Part shown: positions 1 to 9,598 of the stretch, piece after piece
How the letters are laid out: every line of letters begins with the position of its first letter
How positions within the stretch are numbered: the stretch's first letter is position 1
Origin: an uncultured Flammeovirgaceae bacterium
GTDB taxonomy: Bacteria; Bacteroidota; Bacteroidia; Cytophagales; Cyclobacteriaceae
Direction: 5' to 3'
NCBI GenBank assembly: GCA_937884755.1
Contig: CAKZYJ010000512.1
Coordinates: forward strand, 62,001 to 126,000
Length of the DNA: 64,000 bases
Notes under the pieces: model-generated
The model's input: only the letters and a program-made list of their open reading frames with translations
Databases searched by the model: none
What the model was told of the DNA's origin: nothing
Translations under genes and position numbers: made by a program

Positions 1-144
1 CCCATTTCCTAGAATTATTGCCTCTTTAGTGGGTTTCAGCGGTTTAGGTTTACCTAAGGTTATTCTGCTTAGCAACAATAGCTTAGGTATCGTTAGAATT
101 GTCTCTATTGCGTTGTCGACGCGCTGAACCCAATCAGGTTTCAT
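1..144 (-). CDS. DUF115 / MptE-like protein, N-terminal fragment
   Basis: An open frame starts with ATG at 144 and runs off the left edge of the window, giving 48 residues. The visible end reads LKPTKEAIILGNG. In the DUF115 / 6-hydroxymethylpterin diphosphokinase MptE-like family this type of segment is followed by a PSL motif (GNGPSL), and such proteins are common in Bacteroidota polysaccharide loci. The next genes include a GT2 glycosyltransferase and a YfhO-like protein, which suits that role. Only the N-terminus is visible, so the family call is an inference from one short motif. It is divergent from the lipoprotein gene at 312. Confidence 0.5.
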   Translation of the reverse strand, partial: MKPDWVQRVDNAIETILTIPKLLLLSRITLGKPKPLKPTKEAIILGNG

Positions 145-275
145 AAATAATGAACTATGCTCTAGCCGCAAAAGTACATATTATCCACTACTGCCAAAAG
201 CATCTCAGTAGATAGCTTTTTATCCTAATTCTTGCATCTAGTTCAAAAAAGGAGTGGCAGATAGAAAGAATATGG

Positions 276-283
276 TATATTTG
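276..283 (+). promoter_or_regulatory. Candidate Bacteroidota -7 box (TATATTTG)
   Basis: TATATTTG matches the Bacteroidota sigma-A -7 consensus TAnnTTTG and lies 28 bases before the ATG at 312. I see no matching -33 TTG at the usual spacing, so only half of the promoter is supported. Confidence 0.4.
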
Positions 284-311
284 TATTATATAAAGATAAA
301 GTATTAATAAT

Positions 312-1781
312 ATGAATATTGATAGTAAGTTACTAAGACTAGTAGTAGTCACTTTAGTTATTGGAATTACCTTCTCGTGCCAAGAAACTGATGAAGAAGT
401 AGCTGCTGATAGGGGAGTAGGATCGCTCACTTTAAGCTTAGACTTAGACTTGGAAGTAGGCATTATCAACGCCCGTTCTGAAACAGTAGAAACTGATAGT
501 TTTTCAGTATTCGTAGTAAATACTGAGAGCGACACGGTTGCGTCGTTTGATTATGCTATTGACGTTCCTGAAAAGTTGCCACTTCCGGTAGGGGAGTACT
601 ACGTTATTGCGGAGCATAATCGATCAGGTATTACGGCATTTGAAACTCCTCACTATTGGGGAAAAAGTGAATTGGTATCGGTAAGTGCTAGTGAAACAAC
701 TCCGGTAACTGTACTCTGCTATTTAGCGAATACGATGGTGACTATTCGGTATTCTGAACACGTAACTAACTATTTCTCAGATTATTCAACGTGGGTAGTA
801 GTTGGCCATGACTCATTATACTACGAACAAAGCGAGCAACGTTCAGGATACTTCAGTGGAGGCTCAATTGACGTAAAAGCCAAACTTTTTAATACCAAAG
901 AATCACAACCTATTATTGTACAAGGAATGATCACCGATCCTAAAACCAGACACCACTATATTATCACTATAGATGGATATGATTTTAATGGTGCAATAGA
1001 TCCAATTGATATTCAATTAGACAATAACGTAGACGAGACTAAAGTAATTTTTAGTAACACTACTCTGAATGACGGGCTCATAGCCTATTATCCATTAAAT
1101 GGCTCTGCGGAAGACAATAGTGAAAATAACTTTGATGGATTAATTGAAGGCGCTACAATCTCAGCGGACAGAAATGACTTTAGCAGAGGAGCTTTTTACT
1201 TTGATGGTCATGATGACTTCATTCAGATGGGCGATAAGTTAGATAGTGTTTTCGCTGGATCTGACCAAGAGTTTTCTTTCTCATTCTGGATGAAACCTGA
1301 TACAGTTAAGAAGCAAATCATCTTTGCCAAAAGCTCTGATACTAACTGTAATGCCGATGAAAGGCAGTTTCACCTTAAATTGACTGCTGAAAACAAACTC
1401 GAGTTTGCGGCTATTTTCAACCCTGGTTTTCATCACAGCCATCGGGTAATTTCCAGTAGCCAGCCATTAGAAGCTACTGCTGATTGGACTCATATCGCAG
1501 TAACCTACAATGGTGCCACTGATGAAGATGATGGATTATCTCGAGTATCAATTTTTGTTAATGGTGAAAAAGTAAGTACAGCGTTGAGTTCTGTTCAGGG
1601 TACGTTGGGAGCTATTCAGGATGGTACGGCTCAGTTTGCGTTGGGAAATCAAGTGAACAGCCTTGGCGAAAATTGCGGTAATTTTAATTACCAGGGATAT
1701 CTTGATGAATTCAGAGTGTACAACCGATCGTTAGCTGATACGGAAATCACTCAATTGATGAGTCTTAACTTGTCAAATTAA
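312..1781 (+). CDS. LamG-domain lipoprotein, DUF4493-like N-terminus
   Basis: This is a 489-residue exported lipoprotein. A hydrophobic signal (residues 7-22) ends at Cys23 (ITFSC), followed by acidic residues. Residues about 40-240 form a beta-rich region with a GSLTLSLDLD-type opening that resembles DUF4493. Residues about 255-485 are a LamG / concanavalin A-like jelly roll: it opens GLIAYYPLNGSAEDNS, has a FYFDGHDDFIQ segment, and ends with LDEFRVYNRSLADTEI, all typical of LamG_3 domains. Such domains usually bind carbohydrate or act as surface adhesion modules, and the ligand is unknown here. A TATATTTG box lies upstream. The gene converges on the glycosyltransferase at 1788 with a 6-base gap. 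The LamG call is firm and the N-terminal domain assignment is tentative. Confidence 0.8.
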   Translation: MNIDSKLLRLVVVTLVIGITFSCQETDEEVAADRGVGSLTLSLDLDLEVGIINARSETVETDSFSVFVVNTESDTVASFDYAIDVPEKLPLPVGEYYVIAEHNRSGITAFETPHYWGKSELVSVSASETTPVTVLCYLANTMVTIRYSEHVTNYFSDYSTWVVVGHDSLYYEQSEQRSGYFSGGSIDVKAKLFNTKESQPIIVQGMITDPKTRHHYIITIDGYDFNGAIDPIDIQLDNNVDETKVIFSNTTLNDGLIAYYPLNGSAEDNSENNFDGLIEGATISADRNDFSRGAFYFDGHDDFIQMGDKLDSVFAGSDQEFSFSFWMKPDTVKKQIIFAKSSDTNCNADERQFHLKLTAENKLEFAAIFNPGFHHSHRVISSSQPLEATADWTHIAVTYNGATDEDDGLSRVSIFVNGEKVSTALSSVQGTLGAIQDGTAQFALGNQVNSLGENCGNFNYQGYLDEFRVYNRSLADTEITQLMSLNLSN

Positions 1782-1787
1782 ATTTTA

Positions 1788-2699
1788 TTATTGTAAGAAC
1801 CCCTGGAGGACCCAGATTCTAAATCTTACTAGCATCCAACCTTTCGTAAACTGACCGCCTATTCCGTACCATAAAAATAGAATTAGGGTGCCTCCTATTT
1901 TTATAGCCTCTTCTCCAGCTCGCAGTAACTTTTGTACTAAGGATACGTCCGCTAACCTTTCTTTTTCGCTTTGTCCCACTCCCTGAGCCAGGCCAACTAT
2001 GTAGGATAATTGAAGCCTTTTTTCAGGGATAATATGATCTACCACCACATTGGGAACATAATGGATGGACTCGTTATTTGCCTTTAGCCGGTACACAAGT
2101 TCCTTTTCATCTCCCCCCATTAAACCAGTCCCCTTTCTACCCAGGGCTACGTTAAATAGCCCATATTGGTCAAAAACGGCTTTGCGAAAGGCAATATTTG
2201 CTCCAACGGGAAATTTTCTTCCGGTAAAGGGCTTAGGTTGGTTTCCCATATCTAAGGCAGAAACTAGAGGCAATAGGAAAGGGGACATCCAGTTTGGAGT
2301 AGCTCCTTCATAAATCGGAATGATTTTACCTCCAATAACCTGCACTTCAGAGTGACTTTGAAAATACCGAAGTATATTCTTTCCGAAGTCCGGGTATACG
2401 AAAGCATCATCATCAATAAAGGCGATTATTTCTCCTACTGATTCAGTGATTCCTCGGTTTCGGGAATAGGAATGACCCTGATTGTATTCAATAAAATAGT
2501 GAAACGGTGCTTCTGCGTGCTTGTTGATAAAATCTTGGCAAATTGAATTAGTTTGATCAGTACTGTTATTGTTGACGATAACTACTTCATAGTCAGTAGT
2601 ATCTATATTTTGATCCAGTAGATGCTCAAGGGTTTTACCAATATAATTATCACGGTTGTAGGTGCAGACTACAATTGAAAGAGTAGGTGACTGTTGCAT
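1788..2699 (-). CDS. Family 2 glycosyltransferase
   Basis: This 303-residue protein opens with LSIVVCTYNRDNYIGKTLEH, the nucleotide-sugar-binding start of GT-A family 2 enzymes. VIVNNNSTDQT follows. An acidic cluster FIDDDAFVYPDF near residue 95 serves as the DxD metal site. A GGDEKELVYRLK motif near residue 195 corresponds to the acceptor/catalytic (ED) region. The C-terminal part is hydrophobic and may associate with the membrane. Family members transfer sugars to glycans or lipids, and the substrate cannot be read here. Its ATG overlaps the stop of the YfhO-like gene (TGATG at 2697-2701), which indicates translational coupling and a shared envelope or polysaccharide role. Confidence 0.9.
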   Translation of the reverse strand: MQQSPTLSIVVCTYNRDNYIGKTLEHLLDQNIDTTDYEVVIVNNNSTDQTNSICQDFINKHAEAPFHYFIEYNQGHSYSRNRGITESVGEIIAFIDDDAFVYPDFGKNILRYFQSHSEVQVIGGKIIPIYEGATPNWMSPFLLPLVSALDMGNQPKPFTGRKFPVGANIAFRKAVFDQYGLFNVALGRKGTGLMGGDEKELVYRLKANNESIHYVPNVVVDHIIPEKRLQLSYIVGLAQGVGQSEKERLADVSLVQKLLRAGEEAIKIGGTLILFLWYGIGGQFTKGWMLVRFRIWVLQGFLQ

Positions 2700-5161
2700 C
2701 AGGCACTTTCGTTACGCATGTAGTTTCGTGCGCTCATTGCTAATGAACCCAAAACAGCTAGCAACAGCAAAATAGAAGCTACCAGCGAAACCGAACTACC
2801 TACCCGGTAGGAGGTAGGGTTGAATCTAAACTCAATCTTGTGCTGACCAGCCGGAATAATGAGTGCTCGAAGAAGATAATTGGTACGCAAATAGTCGGTA
2901 GGTTGTTCATCGATGTAGGCTTCCCAGCCGTCGGGGTAGTAGATTTCTGAAAATACCACAAAACTCACCTCGGAAACATTAGCTTCGTAGGTGAGATGAT
3001 TAGGCTCGTAATCAGTCAGTCGGATGGTTCCATTTGAACTATAATTTGTCTTTGGAAGCTCAAAATCGCTAGTGTTGACAATAGCCGTTTGGGCTGGGTT
3101 GATTTCACCCAATGCTTCAATAGTTTCATTTGCTGACTGGACTGCTCTGATTTCATTTACCAGCCAAGCACTTCCCAATGCATTTTCATTCGGAATAACT
3201 GCATTGCGGTTGTTGCCCGCTTTAAAGTAGCGGGTATTTAGCATATTCAAAGCTGGGATGTTGCCAAAGGTCATAGTACCCTGCTGGAGATTTTGAATGA
3301 CACTTGAAACCTCATTGCCTAGGTGATACTCAATTAAGTCCTGGTAGCGACCTAGTTTGGCTCCGTGATAACCACCAATTGAAGCATGGAAATAAGAAGT
3401 TACCCCATCGTTGAATGGATTAAGCAGATTGAGCACACGCGCTCTTTCGGTATTTTGTTGCAAGATGAAATCATCGGCTTCGGTGGCAGAAAATCCACTG
3501 AACTGGTTTCTTTTTCGCACGTAGTCGCTCTCGATCAGAAAACGCTTGTCTACTGTCCACAAATCTACGGTAGATAATGCTACCACTCCTAAGGCTAACC
3601 AAGTATAACTCAAACGGTCTGATCGGAATAGAAAAATGAGCGCAGCAGTTAATACACAAAATATCATGGATCTAAAAGCATCCCCTCTTAACAATTCAGC
3701 CCTATCGTCCTGCAAAGCATCTACCATCTGAGCTTGGTAATTACCATCAGCCGGACCTTCAAAATCAAACGCTCCTCCGAACACGATCATAAGTAGTGCC
3801 AATGCAATGGGAACTCCCGCTGCTAGGTAAAATCGCTTTTGGGTTACCTTGTTCCAAGTAATCTTTAAGACTGATTCCAATCCAAGTAGTCCTAAGAGAG
3901 GGATGCATAATAGCGCAATGACCATGGCCATTTCTACGGTTCGAAACTTATTGTAACCAGGTAAGATATCGTACAATAGATAGTTAAACGATGGGAAGTA
4001 GCGGCCCCAGGTAAGCATGATAGACAAAACGGTGGCTATAATCAGCCAGGTGCGATGGGGCTGAGGTGCAAAAAAACAACCGATGAAAAATAAAAAAATC
4101 ATCACTGCACCTGCATAGGTTGGGCCGGATGTCCCAGGTGTTTTCCCCCCCCAGTACGTAGGAGCATTTTGGACATAGTTCTGGATTTGCTGACGGTTTA
4201 AGTTGGTTCCTTGCAGAAATTCAGCAAAATTAGAATCCATACCGATGTTTCGGTTGCTTGCCCCTCCTGAAAAATCGGGGATAAACAAAGTCATCGTTTC
4301 AGCAATGGTCAGGCTGTAGGTAAAAACGTAATCACGGTCAAGGCCCGATTCACTGCTGGCGTCTTCTTTTACCAAGGCCGATGGTCCTCGGGTAGAATAC
4401 TGGCCGTATTGGTAGGTGTTCCAAATCCGGCCGAAGTTTGTTCCTACCGCCAGTAAGGCAGCCATCACAATGACTCCCGAGCCTATCAAAAAAGGTTGTA
4501 GTTGTTTCTTACGAATTGCACCCATTAGCATGGCAGCGCCATAAATGATCACGGTAATAAGCAGGTAGTACGTAATTTGGAGGTGGTTGCTATCAATTTC
4601 CAGAGCTAAAGCCAGGGCGGTGAGGGTAAATCCCCAGATTAAGTTGCCTCGGTAGGTAAGATGAATACCTCCTAAAACTAGAGGCATGTAGGCAATTGCT
4701 TCAATTTTCCAGATATGACCGGCCTCCAAGCTAGCAATATTGAACGTGCCCAACCCATAAGCAATAGCCCCCGCAATTGCTAAATAAGGCCTCACCCCAA
4801 AAATGACCAACATGATGTAAAAGCTCAGGAAGCACTTTAGAATTACTTCGGCTTGCCGAGGAAATCCAAAGGAGTAAACCTTCTGAAAAAAGTTAATAAT
4901 GCCCTCCCCTTGGTATTTGATATTTATCAGATAGGCGGGCATCCCCCCGAACATTGAATTAGTCCAAAGTGCCTCTTGGCCAGTTCTCTCCCGATATTCC
5001 TTGATTTCCTGTCCGGAGGCAACTCCTTGGCTTACATCGTACTGCTCAATCACCTTACCACTAAAGAACATGGGGCTGAAGAAAAGAATGGTGACTATTA
5101 AAAAAACTACCACCGCAATAATATGAGGCAGAACTTGTTGCCTGAAGTTGAGTCTAGCCAT
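2699..5161 (-). CDS. YfhO-family polytopic membrane protein
   Basis: This 820-residue integral membrane protein has many hydrophobic helices (from residue about 15 onward, a dense set to about 450, one near 510-540, and a last one near 795-815). A soluble beta-rich region lies before the C-terminal helix. Features typical of YfhO proteins are the N-terminal FFSPMFFSGKVIEQYDVSQG, the MFGGMPAYLI loop, and the late EIYYPDGWEAYIDEQP segment followed by FRFNPTSYRVG. In Firmicutes YfhO is linked to glycosylation of teichoic acids as a GT-C-like enzyme; in Bacteroidota the role is undetermined. A longer frame begins with TTG at 5176, but ATG at 5161 (MARLNFRQQV) is the better start. Cotranscribed with the GT2 gene downstream. 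Confidence 0.88.
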   Translation of the reverse strand: MARLNFRQQVLPHIIAVVVFLIVTILFFSPMFFSGKVIEQYDVSQGVASGQEIKEYRERTGQEALWTNSMFGGMPAYLINIKYQGEGIINFFQKVYSFGFPRQAEVILKCFLSFYIMLVIFGVRPYLAIAGAIAYGLGTFNIASLEAGHIWKIEAIAYMPLVLGGIHLTYRGNLIWGFTLTALALALEIDSNHLQITYYLLITVIIYGAAMLMGAIRKKQLQPFLIGSGVIVMAALLAVGTNFGRIWNTYQYGQYSTRGPSALVKEDASSESGLDRDYVFTYSLTIAETMTLFIPDFSGGASNRNIGMDSNFAEFLQGTNLNRQQIQNYVQNAPTYWGGKTPGTSGPTYAGAVMIFLFFIGCFFAPQPHRTWLIIATVLSIMLTWGRYFPSFNYLLYDILPGYNKFRTVEMAMVIALLCIPLLGLLGLESVLKITWNKVTQKRFYLAAGVPIALALLMIVFGGAFDFEGPADGNYQAQMVDALQDDRAELLRGDAFRSMIFCVLTAALIFLFRSDRLSYTWLALGVVALSTVDLWTVDKRFLIESDYVRKRNQFSGFSATEADDFILQQNTERARVLNLLNPFNDGVTSYFHASIGGYHGAKLGRYQDLIEYHLGNEVSSVIQNLQQGTMTFGNIPALNMLNTRYFKAGNNRNAVIPNENALGSAWLVNEIRAVQSANETIEALGEINPAQTAIVNTSDFELPKTNYSSNGTIRLTDYEPNHLTYEANVSEVSFVVFSEIYYPDGWEAYIDEQPTDYLRTNYLLRALIIPAGQHKIEFRFNPTSYRVGSSVSLVASILLLLAVLGSLAMSARNYMRNESA

Positions 5162-5616
5162 GAAAATAGTGATCAATTAAGGCCGTGAAATTAGTACCCT
5201 AAAATCAATTTTTCACTCTTACTGGTTGAAAACTTTATCTCCTGCCAAACATAATTAGTTAATAAGTTTCAGACGGAGTGCGGATTTTCAGAATTTGTGA
5301 AGAAATACTTATAATTTTTTTACCGTTCAGCTAAATTAATCTTCGTAAAACGGGAGCATCTTATTGGATAATATCATATTTCCTGGAACGGTTAAGACTC
5401 CTAGTGGTGCTTGACATGCAGATAGGTAACAGTTACCGGATTAATATAGCGATACTTGAGTACAATTCTCAAAATAGTAACTTATCGAATGCTGCTGGAG
5501 AAATAATACCTATGGAAGGAAGCACTTCATCGGACACGCCATCGGTATAATTATTACGGATATGGAATCACACCAGGGCTACAGCTGTTCATCAAAAAAC
5601 TTTTATAAGCTCTAGA
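5162..5616. other. Intergenic region without a recognisable gene
   Basis: About 450 bases lie between the YfhO-like start and the S9 peptidase stop. No frame here looks coding. The region is A/T-rich and contains one short perfect inverted repeat, GGTAA-CAG-TTACC at 5425-5437. It should hold the promoter of the YfhO/GT2 pair, but no clear TAnnTTTG box is seen. Confidence 0.5.
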
Positions 5617-7572
5617 TTAATCTTTGAGATATGCTGTTTTTTCCGGTTGTTTTTCATTGTCCATTAGGTATTGATTTAGGAATTTTAAAATAGCCTGATA
5701 GCCTTCAATTTGGTTTTCCTTTTTTAGAAATCCGTGCCCTTCATCCTCAAATACGATATATTCTACCGCAACATTATTGGCTTTTACCGCCTCTACAATC
5801 TCGTCTGACTCTACCTGAAGTACGCGTGGATCGTTGGCGCCCTGTAATACTAGCAGCGGTTTAGTAATTTGGTCGGCAAAGAAAAGCGGGGATTTATCGT
5901 ACAGCGAAGCGGAATCAGTTTCTGGATTGCCCATCTCGGCAAATAGTGACTCACGAGCAGCACCCCACCAAGGAGGAATGCTTTGTAAGGTTCTGAGCCA
6001 GTTTGACACTCCAAAAATATCAACTCCTACTTTAAATTCGTCGGGAGTGAATGCCAACCCGGCTAAGGTCATATAGCCGCCGTAGCTACCACCCATAATT
6101 CCAATTTTGTCTGAGTCAATATACTCCAGAGTTGCCAGAAAGTCTTTGGCAGCCACACAGTCTTTCAAATCCGCATCGCCGTGCTTCTGATTATCAGCCA
6201 TTTCAAAAGACTTTCCGTAGCCACTACTTCCGCGGTTATTCACCGCAAAAATTGCGTAGCCGTGATTTACCAGATACTGAACCAATGCACTGTAATTTAG
6301 ACGGGACTGTCCACCGGGCCCACCGTGAATCCAAAGCATGGCGGGAACCGGGCTTTCAGCGGAAGCTTTTTTGGGGCGGTAAAGAAGAGATGGTATTTCC
6401 ATTCCATCGTAGGATGCAAACCGGATAATCTCACCTTCAACTAAGTGTCGTTGATCAATTTCTGAATTCAGCGTGTTGGTCAAGCGTTGGTACTGCTTGT
6501 TTTGGAAATCGTAAACGTATAAATCACTGGGGGAAGTAGAACTGTTTACGTAAAACGACATCAGGTTCTCACTTTTTGAAATATTCACTGATGAGATTTC
6601 TCCATCAGGAAGGGAAGGAAGTACTACTGCTTGGCCAGTTTCTTGATCGGTAATACTGATTTTCGTCCGTGCGTCTTCGTTGGTCGCCACTACTTGATAT
6701 TTTCCATTCCTGGATTCGTAGGCGTATACAACATCCCACTGGGCTTCTTTCACTTTTTCCATTTCACCAGTTTGCAGATCGTAACGGCCGAGGTATGAAT
6801 ATTCACTATTTTCATCACTCAAGTAGTAGAGGTACTTTCCGTCGTGGCTGAAATACTGGGGTGAGTAGGCAGTAGTATCATCAGGTTGGCTGATCATTTG
6901 GGTATCACCACTTTCTGCATCAAAAAGATACATATTCACTTTTTGGCGAGTAATGGGTTCACTAAGCGCAATGAGTCGTTTGTCTTCTGAAATGGCACTG
7001 GGATAAAATTGACCTGGGTTCTCAAAAATAAGCCTAGGTTGATAGGTTGCCATATTATTCTCAATAGCATCTATCTGACTAACCTCTAACTCATACAAAT
7101 CAAAAGCTTGAGGATTACGGGTATTAGAAGTGTAAAAGAAACTTTGTTGATCGTGACTCCAACCGTAGAACTGGGCTTTAGCGGTTGAATCAGGAGTGAG
7201 GTCGGTGGCTTCACCGTTCAAATTCTTCACAAATAAGTGATTGATTTCATTGCCTCCCTGGTCGCTGGTATAAAGTATCCTTTCGTCTTCAGGAAAGTAG
7301 GAAATGGCAAAAACTGACTCACTCTGTGAATCAGTTAATTGTTGGGTTTGTCCACTATCTATTGGTATTTCGTAGGCGTTAAAAATTCCCGTCTTCTTGC
7401 TGGAATACATGATTTTGGATTCATCTGGAGAAAATGAACTGCCCCCGATTTGTTCAGTATTTAGAAACTGTTCAATGGTGTAAGCAGGAATTATTTCTTC
7501 AGCAGGTTTGCTTGGCTGGCAGGAGAGTGTAATAAGGCCAAACCAACAAAGGGATAATACAAAAGTTTTCAT
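5617..7572 (-). CDS. S9 family prolyl oligopeptidase-type lipoprotein
   Basis: This 651-residue serine peptidase is exported as a lipoprotein, with a signal ending LITLSC at Cys18. Residues about 35-380 form a WD40-like (PD40) beta-propeller with repeats such as SPDESKIMYSS and SHDGKYLYYLSDE. The C-terminal alpha/beta hydrolase domain (about 400-640) has the nucleophile motif GGSYGGYMT with Ser496, Asp581 in GANDPRV, and His613 in DEGHGF, the full S9 triad. The WIHGGPGG oxyanion region is also present. Family enzymes cleave short peptides, often as dipeptidyl or acylaminoacyl peptidases, and here probably in the periplasm. It is transcribed divergently from the TIM-barrel gene at 7720, with 147 bases between starts. 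Confidence 0.92.
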   Translation of the reverse strand: MKTFVLSLCWFGLITLSCQPSKPAEEIIPAYTIEQFLNTEQIGGSSFSPDESKIMYSSKKTGIFNAYEIPIDSGQTQQLTDSQSESVFAISYFPEDERILYTSDQGGNEINHLFVKNLNGEATDLTPDSTAKAQFYGWSHDQQSFFYTSNTRNPQAFDLYELEVSQIDAIENNMATYQPRLIFENPGQFYPSAISEDKRLIALSEPITRQKVNMYLFDAESGDTQMISQPDDTTAYSPQYFSHDGKYLYYLSDENSEYSYLGRYDLQTGEMEKVKEAQWDVVYAYESRNGKYQVVATNEDARTKISITDQETGQAVVLPSLPDGEISSVNISKSENLMSFYVNSSTSPSDLYVYDFQNKQYQRLTNTLNSEIDQRHLVEGEIIRFASYDGMEIPSLLYRPKKASAESPVPAMLWIHGGPGGQSRLNYSALVQYLVNHGYAIFAVNNRGSSGYGKSFEMADNQKHGDADLKDCVAAKDFLATLEYIDSDKIGIMGGSYGGYMTLAGLAFTPDEFKVGVDIFGVSNWLRTLQSIPPWWGAARESLFAEMGNPETDSASLYDKSPLFFADQITKPLLVLQGANDPRVLQVESDEIVEAVKANNVAVEYIVFEDEGHGFLKKENQIEGYQAILKFLNQYLMDNEKQPEKTAYLKD

Positions 7573-7719
7573 AGCGGAATTGGTGATATAGTTAAGATGA
7601 AGTTACCAAATTCCTTCATAAAAAAGTCTATCTTTTGGATTGTTTCAGCTAAATTTATCCCGATACTACTTTCTCCAATTACTATTAAAAATTAATCAGC
7701 ATTACAGGACAACCTACTT

Positions 7720-8634
7720 ATGAAAAGACGAGATTTTATGAAGACCAGTGCACTAGCTGCTGGTGCTGCTACTTTTTCCTTTGAATCAACTGCTGCTTCA
7801 CTTTTTCCTCCGGAAAAAAGGTCATTCAACATGAAGTATGCACCTCACTTCGGAATGTTCAAAAGCCACGCTGGAGATGATATTATTGACCAGCTTAATT
7901 TCATGGCTGATGCTGGATTTGAAGCTCTGGAGGATAATGGCATGATGAAGCGGCCCGTAGAAATGCAGGAGAAGATTGGTCAGACTTTAGTGGATCGAGG
8001 CATGGATATGGGGGTTTTTGTCATTGACAAAGGCGGGAACGGTGCGAATACCCTAGCGGCAGGAAAACAGGAGCACGTAGATATTTTTCTGGATGGCTGC
8101 AAGCGGGCCGTTGATGTAGCTAAACGATGTAATGCCACTTGGATGACTGTAGTACCCGGTAATTTTCAACGAGATATCCCTATTGGAATACAGACTGCTA
8201 ATGTCATTGAAGCTCTTCGGAGAGCTGCCGATATTTTTGAACCTCACAATTTGGTGATGGTATTGGAACCATTGAGTGATACGCCTGATCTCTTTTTACG
8301 TTACTCTGATCAAACCTACCTAATCTGTAAAGGAGTAAACAGTCCTTCCTGTAAAATTCTCTATGATATCTACCATATGCAGAAGAACGAGGGGCACATT
8401 ATCCGAAACGTTGATCTTACTTGGGATGAGATTGCGTATTTCCAAATCGGTGACAATCCCGGTAGAAAAGAGCCTACAACTGGTGAAATAAATTACAAAA
8501 ATGTTTTTCAGCACATTCACCAAAAAGGCTATCGTGGTATTATGGGAATGGAACACGGGAATTCAATGCCTGGCAAGGAAGGAGAAACTAAACTAATTGA
8601 GGCTTACGCTCAGGTTGATAATTTTGAAGCATAA
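7720..8634 (+). CDS. Tat-exported TIM-barrel isomerase (hydroxypyruvate isomerase-like)
   Basis: This 304-residue protein begins MKRRDFMKTSALAAGAA, a twin-arginine signal of the type common on Bacteroidota sugar isomerase/epimerase proteins. After it comes a xylose-isomerase-like (AP_endonuc_2) barrel. Visible metal-site segments are MVLEPL near residue 190 (Glu), KILYDIYHMQ near 210 (Asp, His), YFQIGDNPGR near 247 (Asp) and GMEHGN near 285 (Glu, His). This pattern fits hydroxypyruvate isomerase (Hyi) and related enzymes. The true substrate is uncertain because this superfamily is broad. It is monocistronic and ends at a hairpin shared with the convergent lipoprotein gene. Confidence 0.85.
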   Translation: MKRRDFMKTSALAAGAATFSFESTAASLFPPEKRSFNMKYAPHFGMFKSHAGDDIIDQLNFMADAGFEALEDNGMMKRPVEMQEKIGQTLVDRGMDMGVFVIDKGGNGANTLAAGKQEHVDIFLDGCKRAVDVAKRCNATWMTVVPGNFQRDIPIGIQTANVIEALRRAADIFEPHNLVMVLEPLSDTPDLFLRYSDQTYLICKGVNSPSCKILYDIYHMQKNEGHIIRNVDLTWDEIAYFQIGDNPGRKEPTTGEINYKNVFQHIHQKGYRGIMGMEHGNSMPGKEGETKLIEAYAQVDNFEA

Positions 8635-8661
8635 AAAAAGCTGCCCGGTAGAGGGCAGCTT
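8633..8661 (-). terminator. Rho-independent terminator between convergent genes
   Basis: A perfect 9-bp stem (8638-8646 with 8653-8661, AAGCTGCCC/GGGCAGCTT) encloses a 6-base loop. Read on the minus strand, a run of seven T follows (8639-8633), so it is a good terminator for the lipoprotein gene ending at 8670. On the plus strand the T-run is short (TTTGATTT), so it may work in both directions but more weakly for the isomerase gene. Confidence 0.8.
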
Positions 8662-8669
8662 TGATTTCC

Positions 8670-9476
8670 TTATCTTGGGATTAAAATTAGATCAGAGCCG
8701 GTTCTTTTGAGTTTATATTGATGAGTTCCGTTTCCTGAATAAGGGGAAAACTCCGAATTGGCTTCATCTTCATTAAATGCACTCTCTTGCAGTTTTAGCA
8801 AGTCTTCACCTGCTCGCTGGTAGGATAAGGAGTAATTTACTGATGCGTCCCCTTGATAATACCACACCGTCACTAAATAGGGGACATTCTGGTCTAAGTT
8901 GCCGATAACAACTTTCTCAAAGCCTTCAGTATTATCACTGACAAGAAGCCGGTTATCTGGTAATTCTACCACTAAATCAATATTTGAAGCGGATGATTCA
9001 TCCCATTGCAAGTTGAGTTCATATTCATTTTCCAGAACATGTTGTTCAAAAATTCGCTCACTCGGGATTGTGCTAAGTTGAGCGTTACCTTCTAAAATTT
9101 CGGTCAGTGTTAGCGTTACTTTCTCTGGTTCACTTTCAAATTCAAAGTCTTCCAATAATTCAAAGTTGATAAAGGCTTCAGTTTCTCCTGCTGGGATAAC
9201 TAATGGTGATTCAGTAATAACGCGTACATCGCCCGATTGAGTTGGTGAAGTAAAAGATACGTTGCCTGAAACCGAGAAATTAATTAATGTGCTTCCCTCT
9301 TGAGGACGATCCAGAAATACTCGAACCTGTTGAAGACCGCTACCCTCAACGCTAGTAGCTTCAGTCGTTGAGAATTGTACTGAAGAAACAGGTAAGCTGA
9401 AGTTATTAGTATCTTCGTCATCTTGACAAGATGCTAAGACCACACTTGCCAGCAATGCGTACACAGAATTTTTCAT
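8670..9476 (-). CDS. Lipoprotein with Calx-beta-like region, function unknown
   Basis: Starting at ATG 9476 this is a 268-residue lipoprotein with a clean lipobox LASC at Cys17 followed by acidic residues. The frame extends to a TTG at 9482, but ATG is preferred. Residues about 25-130 look like one Calx-beta-type beta-sandwich (FSTTEATSVEGSG, VIPAGETEAFINFELLEDFEFE). Residues about 135-265 form a second beta-rich domain containing WDESSASNIDLVVELPDN, similar to pre-peptidase-C-like domains. No catalytic motif is seen. It is likely exposed at the cell surface or in the periplasm. I cannot assign a function. Confidence 0.75.
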   Translation of the reverse strand: MKNSVYALLASVVLASCQDDEDTNNFSLPVSSVQFSTTEATSVEGSGLQQVRVFLDRPQEGSTLINFSVSGNVSFTSPTQSGDVRVITESPLVIPAGETEAFINFELLEDFEFESEPEKVTLTLTEILEGNAQLSTIPSERIFEQHVLENEYELNLQWDESSASNIDLVVELPDNRLLVSDNTEGFEKVVIGNLDQNVPYLVTVWYYQGDASVNYSLSYQRAGEDLLKLQESAFNEDEANSEFSPYSGNGTHQYKLKRTGSDLILIPR

Positions 9477-9598
9477 TTCCAATAAATATAATTTTATATA
9501 AATATAAGTATATAAAATATTAGATTAATTATAATGTACCTTTTAACTATAATCTCAAGAATAAGAGGATTCAGGGTGGGTATAAACAACAGAATTCT

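Noticed and set aside
188-535. Open frame on the minus strand opposite the LamG lipoprotein start
   Set aside because: It overlaps a clear lipoprotein gene, is Ser/Thr-rich and low in complexity, and shows no family motif.
5425-5437. GGTAA-CAG-TTACC palindrome
   Set aside because: Too short and isolated to support as an operator.
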